Numbered from the stretch's first letter, positions 17,783-28,421 are shown. The stretch: 64,000 nucleotides of DNA from Aequorivita todarodis (GCF_028561335.1 NZ_JAQQTG010000019.1:1-64000); one strand, 5' to 3'. Program-made: numbers and translations. Notes: a model not told the origin generated them from the sequence alone.

Positions 17783-19759
17783 TTAGTCCACATTATCGTG
17801 CAAAAAGGAATTGTTTTTCCGCAATTCAATTTCGTCGTCTTCCGTATTTACAGAGGTTCTTGAAATGTTTGGTTCGTTTTTGGTTTCGTTCAGATCGATG
17901 CCCATACGTTTGTACGCGGGTTGTTTTTCAATCTCATCGATGCGCGAAGGGCTGTTTTTGAACTTATAGTTGAATTCCTTCATCTTTCTTTTGCGCTCTT
18001 CGGTACGGTCCTTCAATATTTTTGAGATTGGCGAATTGAGCGGATCTTCATCTTCTTGGGTATCCTTTTCCTCTGTTTTGGGCGCTGAAACCGTTCTTTT
18101 TTCAAAAACAATCTCCTCATCTTCGTCCTCTTCCGTAGCAACCTCCTTTGAAGGTTTGGCATTGGTCAACTGGTTTTCAATTTCCTGATAATCATCTAAG
18201 CTATACCGCTTTATTCCTTCACCCGAAACTTCTGTAACGGGAATTATTTCAATAGGGTCCTGAACCTCTATTTCGTCCAGATCAAAGAAAACCGTTTCTT
18301 CTTTCTGTTCCTTTTCGGGCTTTTTGGAAGCTGAATTGATAGGGAGATCAAACATCAATATTTGGTCATCGCTCTCTTCGGGAGTTGGCGCAACCTTATT
18401 CGAATCTTTTTCGGCTTCCTTTTTCGGCGTCTCAAGAATCACAAAATCGTTTACGTTTATTTTATTGATTTCCAATTGATTGAATTCCGCTATGTCTTCA
18501 ACCGCAACTTCTTCATAAGAAACTTTAAGATTTCTCAACAATTCCGAAGTTTTGATATAACCATCAAATGGTAGTCTTTCTTCAATTTCAGCATCGTCAA
18601 AAAGGGTATGCTTTACTACGGAAGTTTCAGCTTTTGGCTGGGTGGATACGGGCTTCTCAGGAAGTCGTACGGGCGTAGCGGTTGGTTTGGGGCTAAGATC
18701 GTGCTCCGCTTTTTGCTCGTCTTCCAAGGTGTGGATTATCTTTTTTGTTTCAGTATTTACTATTTCGTTCTGTTGCTCAACGTTGAAACCCGTTGCAATT
18801 ACGGTAATTGAAATGGAACTTTCCAGACTTTCCTCTTCGCCAACACCCATAATAATGTTTGCGCTGTGGCCGGCCTCATCTTGAATGTGGTCGCTGATTT
18901 CGCCAATTTCATCAATGGTAATTTCGTCTGAACCGGAAACGATGAGCAGCAATACGTTTTTGGCACCCTTAATTTTGTTGTCGTTAAGTAAGGGGGAATC
19001 CAAGGCTCTTCCTATTGCTTCCTTCGCCCTATTGGCACCAGAGGCAGTAGCGCTTCCCATGATGGCGGTTCCACTATTAGCAAGCACAGTTTTGGCGTCG
19101 CGAAGGTCAATGTTTTGGGTGTAGTGGTGGGTAATTACCTCGGCAATACCACGAGCAGCGGTGGCCAAAACCTCATCGGCTTTTGAGAAACCCGCCTTAA
19201 AACCAAGATTTCCGTAAACTTCGCGTAATTTATTGTTGTTGATAACCACCAACGAATCCACATTTTGGCGCAGTTTTTCGACCCCAATATGGGCTTGGTC
19301 GTTTCTGGTTTTTCCTTCAAATTGGAATGGAATGGTTACGATGCCAACTGTTAAAATGTCCATATCCTTGGCCATTTTTGCAATAATGGGCGCCGCACCG
19401 GTTCCGGTACCGCCGCCCATTCCGGCCGTGATGAAGATCATTTTGGTATTGGTGGTGAGCATGCTGCGGATTTCTTCCATGCTTTCCACAGCAGATTGTT
19501 CCCCAACTTTAGGATTTGCCCCGGCTCCCAAACCTTCGGTAAGGGAAACGCCCAATTGGATTTTGATTGGCACCGGGCTGTTTTCCAATGCTTGTGAATC
19601 TGTATTGCAAATTACAAAGTCAACTCCCTTTATGCCCTGGCTGAACATATGGTTAATGGCGTTACTTCCGCCGCCGCCTACGCCAATCACCTTAATTACG
19701 TTGGATTGGTTCTTCGGCAGATCGAAGGAAATGTTGTCAAATTCTGTTTTGCTGCTCAT
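17783..19759 (-). CDS. ftsZ: cell division GTPase FtsZ, long-tailed form
   Basis: 658 residues from ATG 19759 (MSSKTEFDN); an upstream ATG at 19798 would add 13 Lys/Asn-rich residues and is less likely. The GTPase core covers about 20-330 with GGGTGTG at 115-121 and the T7-loop NIDLRDAKTVL. A very long acidic linker (about 330-600) follows, then the conserved C-terminal peptide region EKQPAYKRMGIDL, which docks FtsA. It forms the Z-ring scaffold. E. coli FtsZ is about 383 residues; the extra length is the linker, a usual feature of Flavobacteriia. Confidence 0.98.
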   Translation of the reverse strand: MSSKTEFDNISFDLPKNQSNVIKVIGVGGGGSNAINHMFSQGIKGVDFVICNTDSQALENSPVPIKIQLGVSLTEGLGAGANPKVGEQSAVESMEEIRSMLTTNTKMIFITAGMGGGTGTGAAPIIAKMAKDMDILTVGIVTIPFQFEGKTRNDQAHIGVEKLRQNVDSLVVINNNKLREVYGNLGFKAGFSKADEVLATAARGIAEVITHHYTQNIDLRDAKTVLANSGTAIMGSATASGANRAKEAIGRALDSPLLNDNKIKGAKNVLLLIVSGSDEITIDEIGEISDHIQDEAGHSANIIMGVGEEESLESSISITVIATGFNVEQQNEIVNTETKKIIHTLEDEQKAEHDLSPKPTATPVRLPEKPVSTQPKAETSVVKHTLFDDAEIEERLPFDGYIKTSELLRNLKVSYEEVAVEDIAEFNQLEINKINVNDFVILETPKKEAEKDSNKVAPTPEESDDQILMFDLPINSASKKPEKEQKEETVFFDLDEIEVQDPIEIIPVTEVSGEGIKRYSLDDYQEIENQLTNAKPSKEVATEEDEDEEIVFEKRTVSAPKTEEKDTQEDEDPLNSPISKILKDRTEERKRKMKEFNYKFKNSPSRIDEIEKQPAYKRMGIDLNETKNEPNISRTSVNTEDDEIELRKNNSFLHDNVD

Positions 19760-19819
19760 AGTTTTATTTTTTTGCAATTTTTTATTTTCTATTTTCACTG
19801 TTTACCGCTACTGAACACT

Positions 19820-21178
19820 TTATTCAGCGTTGTCAAGGAATTCCTTGAACTTCTCGGCCCATTTATCAAAAAACCGCTTGGAACTTTTTGATTCCTTTTC
19901 TTTGCTTTTTTTGTCTTTTTTTCCTGTTTCCGTTTCGGTCTCGGTTGTACTTGATTTTACATCTTCCTCAATAGCGGATTCCTGATGCGGAAAACGCTTC
20001 ATCAATGAAGATTTTTCTTTGCTTTCCAAACTGTTCAGTACCAAACCGACTGCGGTCGCGTACATTGGGCTTGTGGTTTCGGCATCGCTGTCGCCTGCCA
20101 AATGCTCGTTTGGGTACCCGATGCGGGTGTCCATTCCGGTAATGTATTCAACAAGCTGTTTTATATGTTGAAGCTGCGCTCCGCCTCCAGTAAGTACAAT
20201 TCCTGCAATAAGTTTCTTTTTTGAGTCTTCGTGTCCGTAATTTTTTATTTCCATATACGCCTGCTCGATGATTTCGATAACACGGGCATGGATTATTTTT
20301 GAAAGGTTTTTTAAGCTGATTTCCTTTGGCTCTCGGCCACGAAGCCCAGGAATGGAAACTATTTCGTTGTCTTTGTTTTCCCCTGGCCAAGCTGAGCCAA
20401 ATTTTATTTTCAGAAGTTCCGCTTGCTTTTCAATGATGGAACAGCCTTCCTTTATGTCTTCGGTAATCACATTTCCGCCGAAAGGAATTACAGCGGTATG
20501 GCGAATGATGCCATCCTTAAAAATCGCCAAATCGGTTGTACCGCCTCCAATGTCAATCAGCGCTACTCCCGCTTCCTTTTCCTCTTGGCTCAAAACCGCT
20601 TTTGCGGAAGCCAAAGGCTCCAACGTAATTGCCGAAAGCTCCAGTCCGGCACTTTTTATACATCTGCCCACATTCCGGATGGAGGAAACCTGCCCTACCA
20701 CCACGTGAAAGTTGGCTTCCAAACGTGCGCCGTACATGCCGATGGGCTCTTTTATTTCGGCCTGCCCGTCAACCTTAAAATCCTGTGGCAGTACGTGCAA
20801 AATCTCTTCGCCGGGAAGCATTACCAATTTGTGGACTTGGTTGCAAAGACGATCAATGTCTTCTTCCCTAATAACATCTTCCCCATTGGGGCGGGTAATG
20901 TAATCGCTGTGCTGAAGGCTCCGGATGTGCTGGCCGGCAATGCCCACGACCACTTCTTTTATCTTCATTCCCGAAGAAGTCTCGGCATCCTGTACCGCTT
21001 GCTGAATCGACTGAATGGTTTGGGTAATGTTGTTTACCACGCCACGGTGCACGCCAAGGCTTTTGGCTTTGCCAATTCCCAATACCTCCATTTTGCCATA
21101 ATCGTTCTTTCTACCAATCATAGCTACTATTTTGGTAGTTCCAATATCCAATCCTACAGCAATATTATCGTTTTCCAT
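19820..21178 (-). CDS. ftsA: cell division protein FtsA
   Basis: 452 residues from ATG 21178. Actin-like ATPase: phosphate 1 GLDIGTTKI, phosphate 2 ALIDIGGGTTDLAIF, adenosine motif GIVLTGGGAQL. The C-terminus is Lys/Ser/Glu-rich and ends in an amphipathic RFFDKWAEKFKEFLDN helix for membrane binding. It tethers FtsZ filaments to the membrane. A TTG seven codons upstream is in frame but overlaps the ftsQ end. Sits between ftsQ and ftsZ. Confidence 0.97.
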   Translation of the reverse strand: MENDNIAVGLDIGTTKIVAMIGRKNDYGKMEVLGIGKAKSLGVHRGVVNNITQTIQSIQQAVQDAETSSGMKIKEVVVGIAGQHIRSLQHSDYITRPNGEDVIREEDIDRLCNQVHKLVMLPGEEILHVLPQDFKVDGQAEIKEPIGMYGARLEANFHVVVGQVSSIRNVGRCIKSAGLELSAITLEPLASAKAVLSQEEKEAGVALIDIGGGTTDLAIFKDGIIRHTAVIPFGGNVITEDIKEGCSIIEKQAELLKIKFGSAWPGENKDNEIVSIPGLRGREPKEISLKNLSKIIHARVIEIIEQAYMEIKNYGHEDSKKKLIAGIVLTGGGAQLQHIKQLVEYITGMDTRIGYPNEHLAGDSDAETTSPMYATAVGLVLNSLESKEKSSLMKRFPHQESAIEEDVKSSTTETETETGKKDKKSKEKESKSSKRFFDKWAEKFKEFLDNAE

Positions 21179-21182
21179 GGTC

Positions 21183-21899
21183 TTACTTTTTTGTGGCAAT
21201 TACCTGATCGTCAAATTTCAGATTTACCCTATTGTACCCATACAGTGTACTGTCCTGTTTTGTCTTTTTGTAAAAAGCCTTAAAGTTTTGAAACTTTTTT
21301 TCAATGTGTTCCGGCTTTCCAAAAAGCACTTTAAAATCCATTTTCCGGAGTTCCAATTCTATTTCGCCATCCGCTTTTCTGTTTAAACCTACCACGTATT
21401 TTTTCATAAATTCATCACGCTCAATTTTAAGCAACAGCGGGGTAAGTTCGTTGAAATTATTCTTTGAAGTTCCCGTAATTATGGGTACTCTCGCAGAGTA
21501 AACATCAGACAGCGGCATCTTTTTTCCGTCTGCGTCCAAGTAATAATCCGGCGAAGCAGATACCCTGCCTATAGGTTTGCGCTGTTCTATTTTTGCCCCC
21601 AACGTACCGTCCACCGACAGATACACCTGAGCATCACGAATCATAGGGTTTTCCTGCAATCTTTGCTCCATCTTCTTCAAAACTAAAGTTTCTTTACCTA
21701 TGCTCGTAACCTTGCCATGATTTTGTATCAACAATTTATTAACTGTATTGTAGGTGATAAAAGGGCTGTTTTCATCCACAAATTCTACGTCCACCTTCTT
21801 GATTTTTCGGGCGTCATTCCGCTTTTTTGTAAAGCTGAAAAGGAATGCCATCAATCCGAGCAGAAATATAAATTTTATGATTTCGAGACTACGTTTCAT
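21183..21899 (-). CDS. ftsQ: cell division protein FtsQ/DivIB
   Basis: 238 residues: a short cytoplasmic N-terminus, one membrane helix (about 8-24, IKFIFLLGLMAFLFSF), a POTRA-like region, and a beta domain with IEQRKPIGRVSASPDYYLDADGKKMPLS, the usual FtsQ turn. It links early and late division proteins through FtsL and FtsI. Its start lies 11 bases inside the end of murC, indicating coupling. Confidence 0.93.
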   Translation of the reverse strand: MKRSLEIIKFIFLLGLMAFLFSFTKKRNDARKIKKVDVEFVDENSPFITYNTVNKLLIQNHGKVTSIGKETLVLKKMEQRLQENPMIRDAQVYLSVDGTLGAKIEQRKPIGRVSASPDYYLDADGKKMPLSDVYSARVPIITGTSKNNFNELTPLLLKIERDEFMKKYVVGLNRKADGEIELELRKMDFKVLFGKPEHIEKKFQNFKAFYKKTKQDSTLYGYNRVNLKFDDQVIATKK

Positions 21900-23244
21900 T
21901 TTTTAATTTTTGCGTTAACTTATTTACTTCGGCACCAATGTCACCGGCGCCTACGAGCAATTTTATTCTACATTTCGATTTCAATAAAACTTCGGGCAGA
22001 GCAGATTTGAAAACCACTCTTTTCTTTTCTGAAACAACCTGATTTAAAAGCCATTCCGATGTAATTCCCTCAATAGGTTCTTCCCGAGCGGGATAAATAT
22101 CCAGCAGCACCACCTCGTCAAATTGTGAAAGACTTCTGGCAAAATCTTCAGCAAAATCGCGCGTTCTGCTGAAAAGATGCGGCTGAAAGACAATCTGTTT
22201 GTGATCGTTCGGATACATTTCGTCCACGGCCTGAAATAGCGCATCAATTTCCGTGGGATGATGGGCATAATCGTCTATCAAAACCAATTCATCGGTTTTT
22301 ATTTTATAGGAAAAGCGGCGTTTCACCCCTTTAAAAGATGCCAATGCTTTGGGCAGGCAATCGGTTGGGGAGCCTGCTAAAATTGCCATGCCCAAAGCCA
22401 TAACGGCATTTGTGAGATTATGACGGCCGGGAAGATTAAAAGTTAAATTCTCCAATATTCCGTTCGGGGTTTTTAGATCGAAAAGATAGGCGCCGTCCTT
22501 TATTTTTACATTTTGGGCCGAATAATCCGCGGTTTCCTCAACGGCAACGGTCACTCCATCCAAAGGAAGGTTCTTTTTTATGAAAATATTTTCCTCTTTT
22601 TCAACCAACCGCGAAAACGTTCTAAACGCATTCTCTATTTCCGAAGCATCGCCATAAATGTCCAAATGGTCCGCGTCCATTGAAGTTACACAGGCAATAT
22701 CCGGGCGAAGCTGCAGGAAGGAACGGTCAAATTCGTCTGCCTCAACAACGGTTATTTCGTTGCCTTTATAAATAAAATTTGAATTGTAATTTTCAGCAAT
22801 CCCGCCCAAAAACGCGGTTACCGGCATATCGCATTCCGCCAATAAATGCCCCAAAATGGCCGAAGTCGTAGTTTTTCCGTGCGTTCCGGCCACGGCCAGA
22901 CACAGCGTATTTTTGGAAACCTCGCCCAAAAGCTGGGCACGTTTTACGATTTGAAAATCTTCTGAAAAGAAATAATTTAAAATCTTGTTGCCCTTTGGAA
23001 TGGCGGGCGTGTAAACCACCAAAACATTCTCTTTTGAAAGAACTTCTTTTTGAATCTCGGAAATTTCATCAATAAAAGTAACCGGGATGCCTTCCGAAAT
23101 CAATTCCGCAGTCAAATCTGTTGAAGTTCTGTCGTACCCAAAAACAGCCTTCCCCTGCATTTTGAAATAGCGTGCAAGCGCACTCATCCCAATGCCGCCG
23201 ATGCCGACGAAGTAGAAAGTTTGTATGTTATTTAGGTTGTTCAT
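21889..23244 (-). CDS. murC: UDP-N-acetylmuramate--L-alanine ligase
   Basis: 451 residues. Mur ligase fold: N-terminal UDP-binding domain with GIGGIGMSALARYF, central ATP-binding domain with GTHGKTTTSAILGHLL, and C-terminal domain with DDYAHHPTEIDA and QPHLFSRTRDF. It adds L-Ala to UDP-MurNAc, the first peptide step of cell-wall precursor synthesis. It lies after murG; the spacer before its ATG is entirely short-period repeat. Confidence 0.98.
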   Translation of the reverse strand: MNNLNNIQTFYFVGIGGIGMSALARYFKMQGKAVFGYDRTSTDLTAELISEGIPVTFIDEISEIQKEVLSKENVLVVYTPAIPKGNKILNYFFSEDFQIVKRAQLLGEVSKNTLCLAVAGTHGKTTTSAILGHLLAECDMPVTAFLGGIAENYNSNFIYKGNEITVVEADEFDRSFLQLRPDIACVTSMDADHLDIYGDASEIENAFRTFSRLVEKEENIFIKKNLPLDGVTVAVEETADYSAQNVKIKDGAYLFDLKTPNGILENLTFNLPGRHNLTNAVMALGMAILAGSPTDCLPKALASFKGVKRRFSYKIKTDELVLIDDYAHHPTEIDALFQAVDEMYPNDHKQIVFQPHLFSRTRDFAEDFARSLSQFDEVVLLDIYPAREEPIEGITSEWLLNQVVSEKKRVVFKSALPEVLLKSKCRIKLLVGAGDIGAEVNKLTQKLKNET

Positions 23245-23248
23245 TTTT

Positions 23249-23366
23249 AAGTTTAAATGTTTATGGGTTTATGGGTTTATGGGTTTAAATGTTTAAGTGT
23301 TTAAGTGTTTAAGTGTTTAAGCGTTTTACTAAACTTTTAAACTTTTAAACTTCTAAACTTTTAAAC
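23249..23366. repeat. converging 8-bp arrays between murG and murC
   Basis: GTTTATGG x3, then GTTTAAAT and GTTTAAGT x3 on one side, and AAACTTTT-type units x4 on the other. The two halves are inverted relative to each other, so the transcribed spacer can fold back. The array begins four bases from the murC ATG and runs into the last codons of murG, whose terminal residues TGLKV are encoded within it. Confidence 0.93.
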
Positions 23367-24453
23367 CCGTCTTTATCATTTTCTCAATCTCTTCAACTAT
23401 ATCTTTTGTGGCGTTTGGTTTTGCCAGTTTTTTTATGTTTTCAGAAAGTGTTTTCTGTTTTTCTTCGGATGCAAGCAATGCTGAAAATTCCCTTTCAAAA
23501 TTTGAATCCAAATCGTTTTCTTTGATTAATAACGCGGCATTTTTTTCCGAAATTGCCAGTGCGTTTTTGGTTTGGTGGTCTTCGGCAACGTTTGGCGAGG
23601 GAATGAAAATCACGGGCTTGCCCACCAAACACAGTTCCGATACCGAGAGAGCACCCGCACGCGAAATGATGAAATCTGCCGCCGCGTATGCCAAATCCAT
23701 TCGGTTTAAAAAGGGATGGATTTGGACCGTTTGGGAACCTCTGTTTTTATAGGTTCCTTCGTAAAATTTTCCGCATTGCCAAATAACCTGCAAATTGCTT
23801 TTTTCAAAAAACGGCAATGATTTTTCAATCAACTGGTTGATACGGCGTGCACCGAGACTTCCGCCCAAAACCAACAACGTTTTCTTTTCTTTTTTCAAGT
23901 TGAAGAAAGCTACCGCTTCTTCCCTTTTTAAAGAAATATCCAGCAAATCCTGCCGCACGGGATTGCCCGTTATTCTTACTTTTTCCGAAGGGAAGAATTT
24001 TCCCATTCCTTCATAAGCCACACAAATCTTCTGAACTTTACTGCTCAACCATTTGTTGGTTATTCCTGCGTGGCTATTCTGCTCTTGAATTAAGCAGGGA
24101 ATCCCTTTTAAAGCGGCCATTCGCAACAAGGGAGCGCTGGCATAACCACCCGTACCGATTGCAACATCGGGTTTAAACTCTTTTAATATTTGCAAGGATT
24201 TTTGCAAACTGGATACAAGTTTCAACGGAAACGATAGGTTCTGAAGCGATAAACTCCGCTGCAATCCAGAAATCCAAAGTCCCTTTATTTTATAGCCTGC
24301 CTGTGGCACCTTTTCCATTTCCATTCTATCCTTTGCGCCAACGAACAAAAATTCAGCATCGGGAAAACGGGTTTTTAACTCGTTCGCAATGGCAACCGCC
24401 GGGTAAATATGACCTCCGGTGCCGCCGCCGCTTATGATGAATTTTGGTTTCAC
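23353..24453 (-). CDS. murG: undecaprenyl-PP-MurNAc-pentapeptide GlcNAc transferase
   Basis: 366 residues, GT-B fold. The N-terminal motif [17 protein letters not shown] binds lipid I. The C-terminal donor-site segment contains [13 protein letters not shown] and [28 protein letters not shown]. It makes lipid II at the inner face of the membrane. It lies between ftsW and murC in the dcw cluster. Confidence 0.98.
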   Translation of the reverse strand: MKPKFIISGGGTGGHIYPAVAIANELKTRFPDAEFLFVGAKDRMEMEKVPQAGYKIKGLWISGLQRSLSLQNLSFPLKLVSSLQKSLQILKEFKPDVAIGTGGYASAPLLRMAALKGIPCLIQEQNSHAGITNKWLSSKVQKICVAYEGMGKFFPSEKVRITGNPVRQDLLDISLKREEAVAFFNLKKEKKTLLVLGGSLGARRINQLIEKSLPFFEKSNLQVIWQCGKFYEGTYKNRGSQTVQIHPFLNRMDLAYAAADFIISRAGALSVSELCLVGKPVIFIPSPNVAEDHQTKNALAISEKNAALLIKENDLDSNFEREFSALLASEEKQKTLSENIKKLAKPNATKDIVEEIEKMIKTGLKV

Positions 24454-24485
24454 TGTTTCTTTTCTCTTTGTTCTTTGTTCTGGGG

Positions 24486-24544
24486 AGACGCACGGCCGTG
24501 CGTCTCTACGTTATATTATTTATTAGACGCACGGCCGTGCGTCT
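24486..24544. repeat. two copies of a 20-bp perfect palindrome
   Basis: AGACGCACGGCCGTGCGTCT occurs at 24486-24505 and 24525-24544, separated by an AT-rich 19 bases. Each is followed by CTAC(G)TTATAT. The second copy abuts the stop codon of ftsW. The GC-rich palindrome and dispersed flank resemble REP-like elements. Confidence 0.95.
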
Positions 24545-24550
24545 CTACTG

Positions 24551-25741
24551 TTATATCGTTTCGCTCAATATATCCAATGGATTTTCTTCTGTTTCTTCTT
24601 TGGCAACCACCTCCCGTTTTGCGCTCACGCTTAAAATCATTCCCAGTGCCAGACACGTCATCCAAATTGAGGTTCCGCCGCTACTTATCAATGGCAAATT
24701 TTGGCCCGTCACCGGAAATAATTCCACGGCCACCGCCATATTTATCATCGCCCTAAAAACAATGGGCAGGCCCACGCCTATGACCAACAACTTTCCAAAA
24801 ACGGAGGTTGATTTATGCGCGACCACTACAATCCTAAAAAGCAGAAACAAATACAAAACCATCAAAAACATGCCGCCCAAAAGGCCAAATTCCTCAACAA
24901 TTATTGCATAAATAAAATCGGAGGATGACTGTGGCAAAAAGTTCTTTTGAACACTTTTGCCCGGTCCCAGACCTGCCAAACCTCCTGATGCGATAGCTAT
25001 TTTGGCGTGCTCAATTTGATAATCCGCTTCGGTGTCTTTACCATCGCCAAAATTTTCTATCCTGCTCATCCAGGTATCAACCCGATTTGGAAAAACACCA
25101 GGGAACGCCTTAGCGGACAGCACAAAAAGTGTGAGGAAAATCAATCCGGCACCAAGAATTATTCCTAAGTACTTCAACGGATAACCTCCTATAAAAACGA
25201 GCATTACAATCATTGAAAAAAAGATTGCGGTGGTGGAAAAGTTCGCGGGAAGAATCAATGCCAACACTATGAAAACTGGCACCCAAAGGGGTAAAATTGT
25301 TTCTTTGAAAGTAACGGTCTTGTCCTTTATTCGCGAAAGATAACGCGCCACATAGGTCATCATGACCACGCCTGCCAGGGTGGAGGTTTGAAAAGTTACT
25401 CCGACAAATGGAACACGAATCCAGCGACTGGCATTTGCGCCTTCAATAGTGGTTCCCTCGGCCATCGTTATAATCAAAAGAAGAATTACCACAGGAACAG
25501 CAATAATTGAAAGCCCCCGGAAATAATTGTACGGAATTTTATGCACGCCATACAAAATGGCAATGCCCAAAACCAAATGCGCAAAATGCCTCAACAAATA
25601 CGGCAACGTACTTCCATCGCCATACAAATAAGCCAAATTACTGCTTGCACTGTAAACCGGCAAAAAGGAAAAGAGCGCCAAAAGACCTGCTATTCCCCAT
25701 ATTGCTCTATCGCCTTGTATGTATTGAAAAATGTTTTTCAT
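24551..25741 (-). CDS. ftsW: lipid II polymerase/flippase-family protein FtsW
   Basis: 396 residues, about ten membrane helices of the SEDS family. The signature AKIAIASGGLAGLGPGKSVQKNFLPQSSSDFIYAIIVEEFG and the C-terminal PLISSGGTSIW are present. It makes septal glycan together with FtsI. The last codon and stop (ATA TAA) coincide with the edge of a dispersed palindrome element. Confidence 0.97.
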   Translation of the reverse strand: MKNIFQYIQGDRAIWGIAGLLALFSFLPVYSASSNLAYLYGDGSTLPYLLRHFAHLVLGIAILYGVHKIPYNYFRGLSIIAVPVVILLLIITMAEGTTIEGANASRWIRVPFVGVTFQTSTLAGVVMMTYVARYLSRIKDKTVTFKETILPLWVPVFIVLALILPANFSTTAIFFSMIVMLVFIGGYPLKYLGIILGAGLIFLTLFVLSAKAFPGVFPNRVDTWMSRIENFGDGKDTEADYQIEHAKIAIASGGLAGLGPGKSVQKNFLPQSSSDFIYAIIVEEFGLLGGMFLMVLYLFLLFRIVVVAHKSTSVFGKLLVIGVGLPIVFRAMINMAVAVELFPVTGQNLPLISSGGTSIWMTCLALGMILSVSAKREVVAKEETEENPLDILSETI

Positions 25742-25837
25742 TAATTTAAAGTTTCATTGAGTAAACATCCCCCTTGCTCCCTTTAAAGGAGGAATTTGGG
25801 TTACTTCTATTTTAAATGTTGACCTCAATTTCGTAAT

Positions 25838-27175
25838 TTATAAATTTCTTACAGCGTCTTTAAATTGTCTGCCACGGTCTTCATAGTTTTCGAATAAATC
25901 AAAACTTGCGCAAGCTGGGGAAAGTAAAACGGTGTTATTCCTTTCAGCCAATTTGTAGGCAACCTGCACCGCCATCGCCATGGAATCGGTTTCAATTATT
26001 GTATCCACAACATTCCCGAAGGCATTGATTATTTTTTCGTTATCAACCCCCAAGCAGATAATCGCCTTTACCTTTTCGTTTACCAAAGGCAGCAATTCGC
26101 TGTAATCGTTGCCTTTGTCCACACCGCCCACAATCCACACGGTTGGGTTTTCCATACTATCCAGTGCAAAAAATGTTGCATTTACGTTGGTGGCTTTGGA
26201 ATCGTTGATGTACATCACATTGTTGATTTTTAAAACCTTTTCCAACCTGTGCTCCACGCCCTGAAATCCTTCCAGACTTTCACGGATTGTCTGTTTTCTG
26301 ATTCTCAATAATGTGGCTACCGTTGATGCGGCCATTGCGTTCTTTACATTGTGTTCCCCTTGTATTCCGATTGTTGCGATTGGCATAGTAAATTCTGTAT
26401 TATTTATTTTTATTATTATTTCGTTGTTTCTTTTAAAAGCTCCCTGGTTCAGTTCCTTTTTTACCGAAAAAGGCAGCGGTTGTGATTTTATGGAATTTTG
26501 CGAAAGCCACTTTATTATTTCCACATCGTCTGCATCATAAATGAAGTAATCCTGCGAGGTTTGGTTCATCGTTATCCGAAATTTTGAAGCGATATAATTT
26601 TCATATTTATAATCATATCGGTCCAAATGGTCCGGACTCAGATTGGTCAAAACTGCGATGTGCGGCGCAAAGGTTTCAATGCCGTCAAGCTGAAAACTAC
26701 TGAGTTCGAGCACGAAGTTTTCGTACTTCTCTTCGGAAACCTGCTCTGCGAAACTCTTCCCGATGTTTCCGCCCAAAGCCACATTAAGTCCGCCGTCTTT
26801 CAGCAATTTGTAAGTCAAACTTGCGGTGGTGGTTTTCCCGTTGCTTCCCGTAATTCCGACAATTGTTGCCTTTGTATATTTTGAAGCAAATTCAATTTCA
26901 GAAATAACCTTCACTCCCTTTTCGCGCAACTTTTTAACGATTGGCGCCTTATCGGGAATTCCCGGACTTTTCATCACTATGTCTGCCGACAGGATTTTGG
27001 CTTCGGAATGGCCTTCCTCTTCCCATTCAATTCCATTATTTATAAGAACTTGTCTGTACTTTTCCTTTATTTTTCCGAAGTCTGAAACAAATACTTCAAA
27101 ATCTTTCTTTTTTGCTAAAATGGCTGTTCCTACTCCGCTTTCACCTCCTCCTAAAATCACCAACCGCTGTTTCAC
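25838..27175 (-). CDS. murD: UDP-N-acetylmuramoylalanine--D-glutamate ligase
   Basis: 445 residues. Mur ligase with VILGGGESGVGTAILAKKK at the start, ATP loop GITGSNGKTTTASLTYKLL, and C-terminal INDSKATNVNATFFAL and LLSPACASFDLFENYEDRGRQF, the MurD hallmark. Adds D-Glu to UDP-MurNAc-L-Ala. It starts one base after mraY ends. The 96-base spacer to ftsW carries a CTCC-CTTTAAAG-GAGG palindrome. Confidence 0.98.
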   Translation of the reverse strand: MKQRLVILGGGESGVGTAILAKKKDFEVFVSDFGKIKEKYRQVLINNGIEWEEEGHSEAKILSADIVMKSPGIPDKAPIVKKLREKGVKVISEIEFASKYTKATIVGITGSNGKTTTASLTYKLLKDGGLNVALGGNIGKSFAEQVSEEKYENFVLELSSFQLDGIETFAPHIAVLTNLSPDHLDRYDYKYENYIASKFRITMNQTSQDYFIYDADDVEIIKWLSQNSIKSQPLPFSVKKELNQGAFKRNNEIIIKINNTEFTMPIATIGIQGEHNVKNAMAASTVATLLRIRKQTIRESLEGFQGVEHRLEKVLKINNVMYINDSKATNVNATFFALDSMENPTVWIVGGVDKGNDYSELLPLVNEKVKAIICLGVDNEKIINAFGNVVDTIIETDSMAMAVQVAYKLAERNNTVLLSPACASFDLFENYEDRGRQFKDAVRNL

Positions 27176-27176
27176 T

Positions 27177-28418
27177 TTATCTGATTTTTAAGGTGACGAT
27201 TGTGATAATGGCCAAAAAAATTCCCACAATCCAAAACCGCGTAACAATTTTACTTTCGTGGAAACCCTTAATTTGATAGTGGTGATGCAATGGCGACATT
27301 CTGAAAATGCGCCTGCCTTCACCAAATTTCTTCTTTGTGTATTTAAACCAGCTTACCTGTAAAACCACCGAAAGATTTTCCATCAGAAATATTCCACAGA
27401 GAATGGGTATAAGCAGTTCTTTCCGAACTGCAATTGCTATTACTGCTATAATTCCGCCAATGGTCAAACTGCCCGTATCGCCCATAAACACTTGGGCGGG
27501 ATAGGTGTTGTACCATAAAAACCCGATAAGGGCCCCTACGAATGCGGTGATGAAAATCGTCATCTCTCCGGTGTTTGGGATGTACATAATGTTGAGATAA
27601 TCCGCAAAAATTACGTTGCCTGACACCCATGCAAAAAGCGCGAGCGTAAGCCCAATAATGGCCGAAGTACCCGCGGCGAGGCCGTCTATGCCATCGGTGA
27701 GATTGGCCCCGTTTGAAACCGCCGTGATTATAAAAATCACGATGGGAATGAAAATGAGCCAGACATAGCTCTTATAGTTTTCGCCCGCCCAGCTTATAAG
27801 TTCAGCGTAATTGAATTCGTTTTCCTTCACAAATGGAATGGTGGTGAGCATTGCCTTATCCTTCACGTAAAACGTATTGGTGGATTCCTTGGCAATGACT
27901 TCCGTTATTTGTGTTTCAGTTTCAGGGTTTTCAATGGTTCGCTGCACAATGATGTCTGGGTGCAAATACATAGTCGCACCAACGAAAAGGCCCAAACCTA
28001 TTTGGCCAATAACCTTAAATTTTCCCGGCAATCCCTGCTTATCATTTTTGAATTTTTTAATGTAATCGTCAATAAAACCGATGGTCCCCATCCAAACGGT
28101 TGTAACAATCAAAAGGATTACGTAAATGTTTTCGAGTTTCGCAAAGAGTAAAACAGGAACCAATGTGGCGAGAATTATAATGATTCCGCCCATAGTCGGC
28201 GTTCCCGCTTTTTCGTTTTGACCTTCCAAACCTAAATCGCGGATAGATTCGCCTACTTGCTTTTTCTGCAGATAATTGATTATTTTTTTACCGTAAACCG
28301 TGGCGATAAACAACGAAAGGATAACCGCCAAAATCGCCCGGAACGTGATAAAATTGAACAGCCCCGTGCCCGGCAAGTCGTATGTTTTATCCAAATATTC
28401 AAAAAGATAGTAAAGCAT
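27177..28418 (-). CDS. mraY: phospho-MurNAc-pentapeptide transferase
   Basis: 413 residues with ten membrane helices. Catalytic and Mg-binding motifs: [16 protein letters not shown], the DGIDGLAAG loop, and the [15 protein letters not shown] segment. It makes lipid I from UDP-MurNAc-pentapeptide and undecaprenyl phosphate. About 50 residues longer than E. coli MraY; the extra part (about 150-215, [18 protein letters not shown]) is a periplasmic insertion usual in Bacteroidota. Confidence 0.98.
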   Translation of the reverse strand: MLYYLFEYLDKTYDLPGTGLFNFITFRAILAVILSLFIATVYGKKIINYLQKKQVGESIRDLGLEGQNEKAGTPTMGGIIIILATLVPVLLFAKLENIYVILLIVTTVWMGTIGFIDDYIKKFKNDKQGLPGKFKVIGQIGLGLFVGATMYLHPDIIVQRTIENPETETQITEVIAKESTNTFYVKDKAMLTTIPFVKENEFNYAELISWAGENYKSYVWLIFIPIVIFIITAVSNGANLTDGIDGLAAGTSAIIGLTLALFAWVSGNVIFADYLNIMYIPNTGEMTIFITAFVGALIGFLWYNTYPAQVFMGDTGSLTIGGIIAVIAIAVRKELLIPILCGIFLMENLSVVLQVSWFKYTKKKFGEGRRIFRMSPLHHHYQIKGFHESKIVTRFWIVGIFLAIITIVTLKIR

Positions 28419-28421
28419 TGG

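Noticed and set aside
20423-21283. 286-codon plus-strand open frame
   Set aside because: Lies entirely antisense to ftsA and the ftsQ end, which are certain genes; the product is Phe/Cys-rich and not protein-like.
24486-24544. The paired palindromes as a transcription terminator between ftsW and murG
   Set aside because: The stems are strong but no T-run follows on the minus strand, and murG and the later division genes need read-through; better seen as a dispersed element.
24409-24911. Two plus-strand open frames across the murG-ftsW spacer
   Set aside because: They read through the 20-bp palindromes and antisense ftsW; no family pattern.
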